This document shows, one piece after another, positions 5,672-6,687 of a DNA stretch of 6,687 nt. This DNA is from Verrucomicrobiales bacterium (GTDB taxonomy: Bacteria; Verrucomicrobiota; Verrucomicrobiia; Verrucomicrobiales; Verrucomicrobiaceae): contig DMMK01000392.1 of the NCBI GenBank assembly GCA_003453085.1, positions 1 to 6,687 on the forward strand, given 5' to 3'. The translations under genes and the position numbers were made by a program. How positions within the stretch are numbered: the first letter of the stretch is position 1; every line of letters starts with the position of its first letter. The notes beneath the pieces are model-generated. The model ran no database searches. It was not told where the DNA came from and saw nothing but the letters and a program-made list of their open reading frames with translations.

Positions 5672-5695
5672 GCGCGGGGAATGTTCAACCCGCGC
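5672..5695 (-). other. GC-rich hairpin in the leader of the 4866-5648 gene
   Basis: GCGCGGG (5672-5678) and CCCGCGC (5689-5695) form a perfect 7-bp inverted repeat around a 10-nt AT-richer loop, ending 23 nt upstream of the ATG. It could be an operator, a 5'-UTR hairpin or a terminator remnant for the upstream transpeptidase; there is no T-run. Confidence 0.35.
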
Positions 5696-5761
5696 TCGCA
5701 GAATCCTCGCTGCCAGCGGCTTTACTGGAGGAGAATGGCAGCCGCAAGTGCGCCCAGCGGG

Positions 5762-6475
5762 CTACTTGGTGATGCTCACAGGCGTGCCTGACTGCACCCA
5801 TTCGTAGAAAAACTTGGCCGGATTGCGCCCCGTCAGCGGCATGCGCACGCAGCCGTGGGAGGCGGGGTAGCGGGGTACGCTGGTGTAGCCGTGGACGAAG
5901 ATGTGGCCACGGATCTGCACGCTCCAGGGCATGGGGGCGTTGTTGTAGAGGCTGGACCGGTGCATCTGCGCACGGTAGGGGCCGGCGGTAAATTCACCCG
6001 CCGGGGTCGCGCCGTTTTTGCCGGAGCTGATGTTCGTCTGCAGCACCAGGCGCTGCCCTTGCCAGCCGCGCAGTTGCTGCTCCGGCAGGCTCACCTCCAC
6101 CCGCTGGGCGGCGGGCAGGATGACGAGCCGCCGCCAGCCCTTGCCCACGGTGTAGGCTCCGTCCTTGGCAGGCCCTTTCACGGGGGCTCCGGCGCGTTGC
6201 AGGTCCGCCACTTCCACCAGCTCCGTGCCATCGGTGAGCTGGCGCAGGCTGCCGGGGGTTATCGGGCTGCCATTGAGCTGTGTGGCCCGGCCCTGATCAT
6301 CGCGCTCCAGGCCCCAGCGCAGGCGGTTGGCGGCTTCATTCAGCGGCAGGTAAACTTTGCCCGGCTCGGCGGCAAAGGTGATGGCCTCATGCCGGGCTCC
6401 GCCGAGGGTGAAGGCGTGGGCCGGGGCCGCCAGAGCGACCATGCAGACGATCCAGGTGAGGATGCGCAAAAACAT
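5762..6475 (-). CDS. Secreted L,D-transpeptidase (YkuD family)
   Basis: 237 residues from the ATG at 6475-6473, chosen because it begins the signal peptide (MFLRILTWIV..., cleavage AHA|F at 21/22). The frame is open upstream to 6622, but that extension has no signal-like character. Residues about 41-97 (VYLPLNEAANRLRW, LNGSPITPG) look like a copper-amine-oxidase N-terminal-like substrate or wall-binding domain. The C-terminal half is a YkuD catalytic domain: TPAGEF (157-162), PMPWSVQI (181-188), His195-Gly196, and the active-site SHGCVRMP with nucleophile Cys209. All key residues are present. Such enzymes form 3-3 peptidoglycan cross-links or attach proteins to the wall in the periplasm through an acyl-Cys intermediate. 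No lipobox, so the mature enzyme is soluble or wall-bound. The signals upstream may give a leaderless transcript. Confidence 0.93.
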   Translation of the reverse strand: MFLRILTWIVCMVALAAPAHAFTLGGARHEAITFAAEPGKVYLPLNEAANRLRWGLERDDQGRATQLNGSPITPGSLRQLTDGTELVEVADLQRAGAPVKGPAKDGAYTVGKGWRRLVILPAAQRVEVSLPEQQLRGWQGQRLVLQTNISSGKNGATPAGEFTAGPYRAQMHRSSLYNNAPMPWSVQIRGHIFVHGYTSVPRYPASHGCVRMPLTGRNPAKFFYEWVQSGTPVSITK

Positions 6476-6482
6476 GGCTCGT

Positions 6483-6510
6483 TTGTTAGGCCAGGACGGC
6501 CCAGATTCAA
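6483..6510 (-). promoter_or_regulatory. Possible promoter of the L,D-transpeptidase gene
   Basis: Minus-strand TTGAAT (6510-6505), 16-nt spacer, TAACAA (6488-6483). Only 7 nt separate the -10 from the ATG, so transcription would begin at or next to the start codon. Both hexamers are only partial matches. Confidence 0.25.
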
Positions 6511-6609
6511 GAAAGAAAGCAGGGCCGGGAGGGGGGATGAAGAAATCGCGTAGCGCGTGGCAAAAAGCCCGAGCCGAGGATGGGTAGTGTGACTCGCCGA
6601 GCGGTGGCG

Positions 6610-6659
6610 GAGTTTCTTCCATTTCACCTGCCTCTAGGGATGTGAAATGGAAGAAACTC
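6610..6659. repeat. 18-bp perfect inverted repeat near the right edge
   Basis: GAGTTTCTTCCATTTCAC (6610-6627) is exactly repeated inverted at 6642-6659 around a 14-nt loop. There is no T-run after either arm, so it is not a typical terminator. The left arm overlaps the 3' half of a smaller, imperfect hairpin, ACTC-GCC (6592-6598) with GGC-G-GAGT (6606-6613), so the two cannot form together. It lies upstream of the transpeptidase gene in a 212-nt gene-free stretch. It may be a mobile palindromic repeat, a terminal inverted repeat pair, or a regulatory dyad. Confidence 0.75.
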
Positions 6660-6687
6660 GGCGGCAGTGCAGGGCGTGCGCCAATGG

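Noticed and set aside
5709..5742. GCTGCCA/TGGCAGC inverted repeat after the transpeptidase gene as its terminator
   Set aside because: The loop is 20 nt, there is no T-run, and an alternative GCGGC/GCCGC pairing competes; too weak to call.
5855..6553. Plus-strand open frame of 232 codons
   Set aside because: It lies opposite the L,D-transpeptidase, whose catalytic motifs are intact; the translation is low-complexity Gly/Ala/Val.

Overview
The window is GC-rich bacterial DNA, probably from Verrucomicrobiota. This rests on the secreted IPT/TIG-like paralogues, the hairpin-rich intergenic repeats and the weak Shine-Dalgarno signals, and was not checked by any search. It has two halves that converge near position 3840-4030.

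Left half, plus strand (1-3770): three tandem members of one secreted-protein family. The first is cut by the window edge (1-821). The second (1030-2106) and third (2655-3770) are complete and have signal peptides. Each has an IPT/TIG-like beta-sandwich region followed by a shared second domain with a (S/A)QY/W(N/D)xxS(I/V) core. Each gene is its own transcription unit with a hairpin terminator. The terminators of genes 1 and 2 are near copies. Genes 2 and 3 share a leader of about 90 nt: a 41-nt ungapped conserved core (35/41 identical), a hairpin of differing sequence, and flanking arms that can pair. This candidate cis-regulatory RNA is the strongest lead for something undescribed.

The gene-poor stretches hold palindromic repeats. 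Positions 2203-2486, between genes 2 and 3, hold two inverted three-hairpin modules with matching 31-nt spacers. Positions 3838-4003 hold a REPIN-like pair of inverted GTAG-plus-hairpin units. The right edge has an 18-bp perfect inverted repeat (6610-6659).

Right half, minus strand (6475 down to 4030): a secreted L,D-transpeptidase (YkuD) that acts on peptidoglycan; a secreted protein of unrecognised family whose strand/His-Gly and strand/Cys layout resembles clan CD (caspase/legumain-like) cysteine peptidases; and a two-gene unit of nuoA (complex I membrane subunit) and a small Dabb-domain protein. nuoA is separated from the other nuo genes, at least within this window. None of the six visible start codons has a clear Shine-Dalgarno sequence. 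The genes do not form one obvious pathway: the left half is a lineage-specific secreted family, and the right half mixes envelope and respiratory functions.
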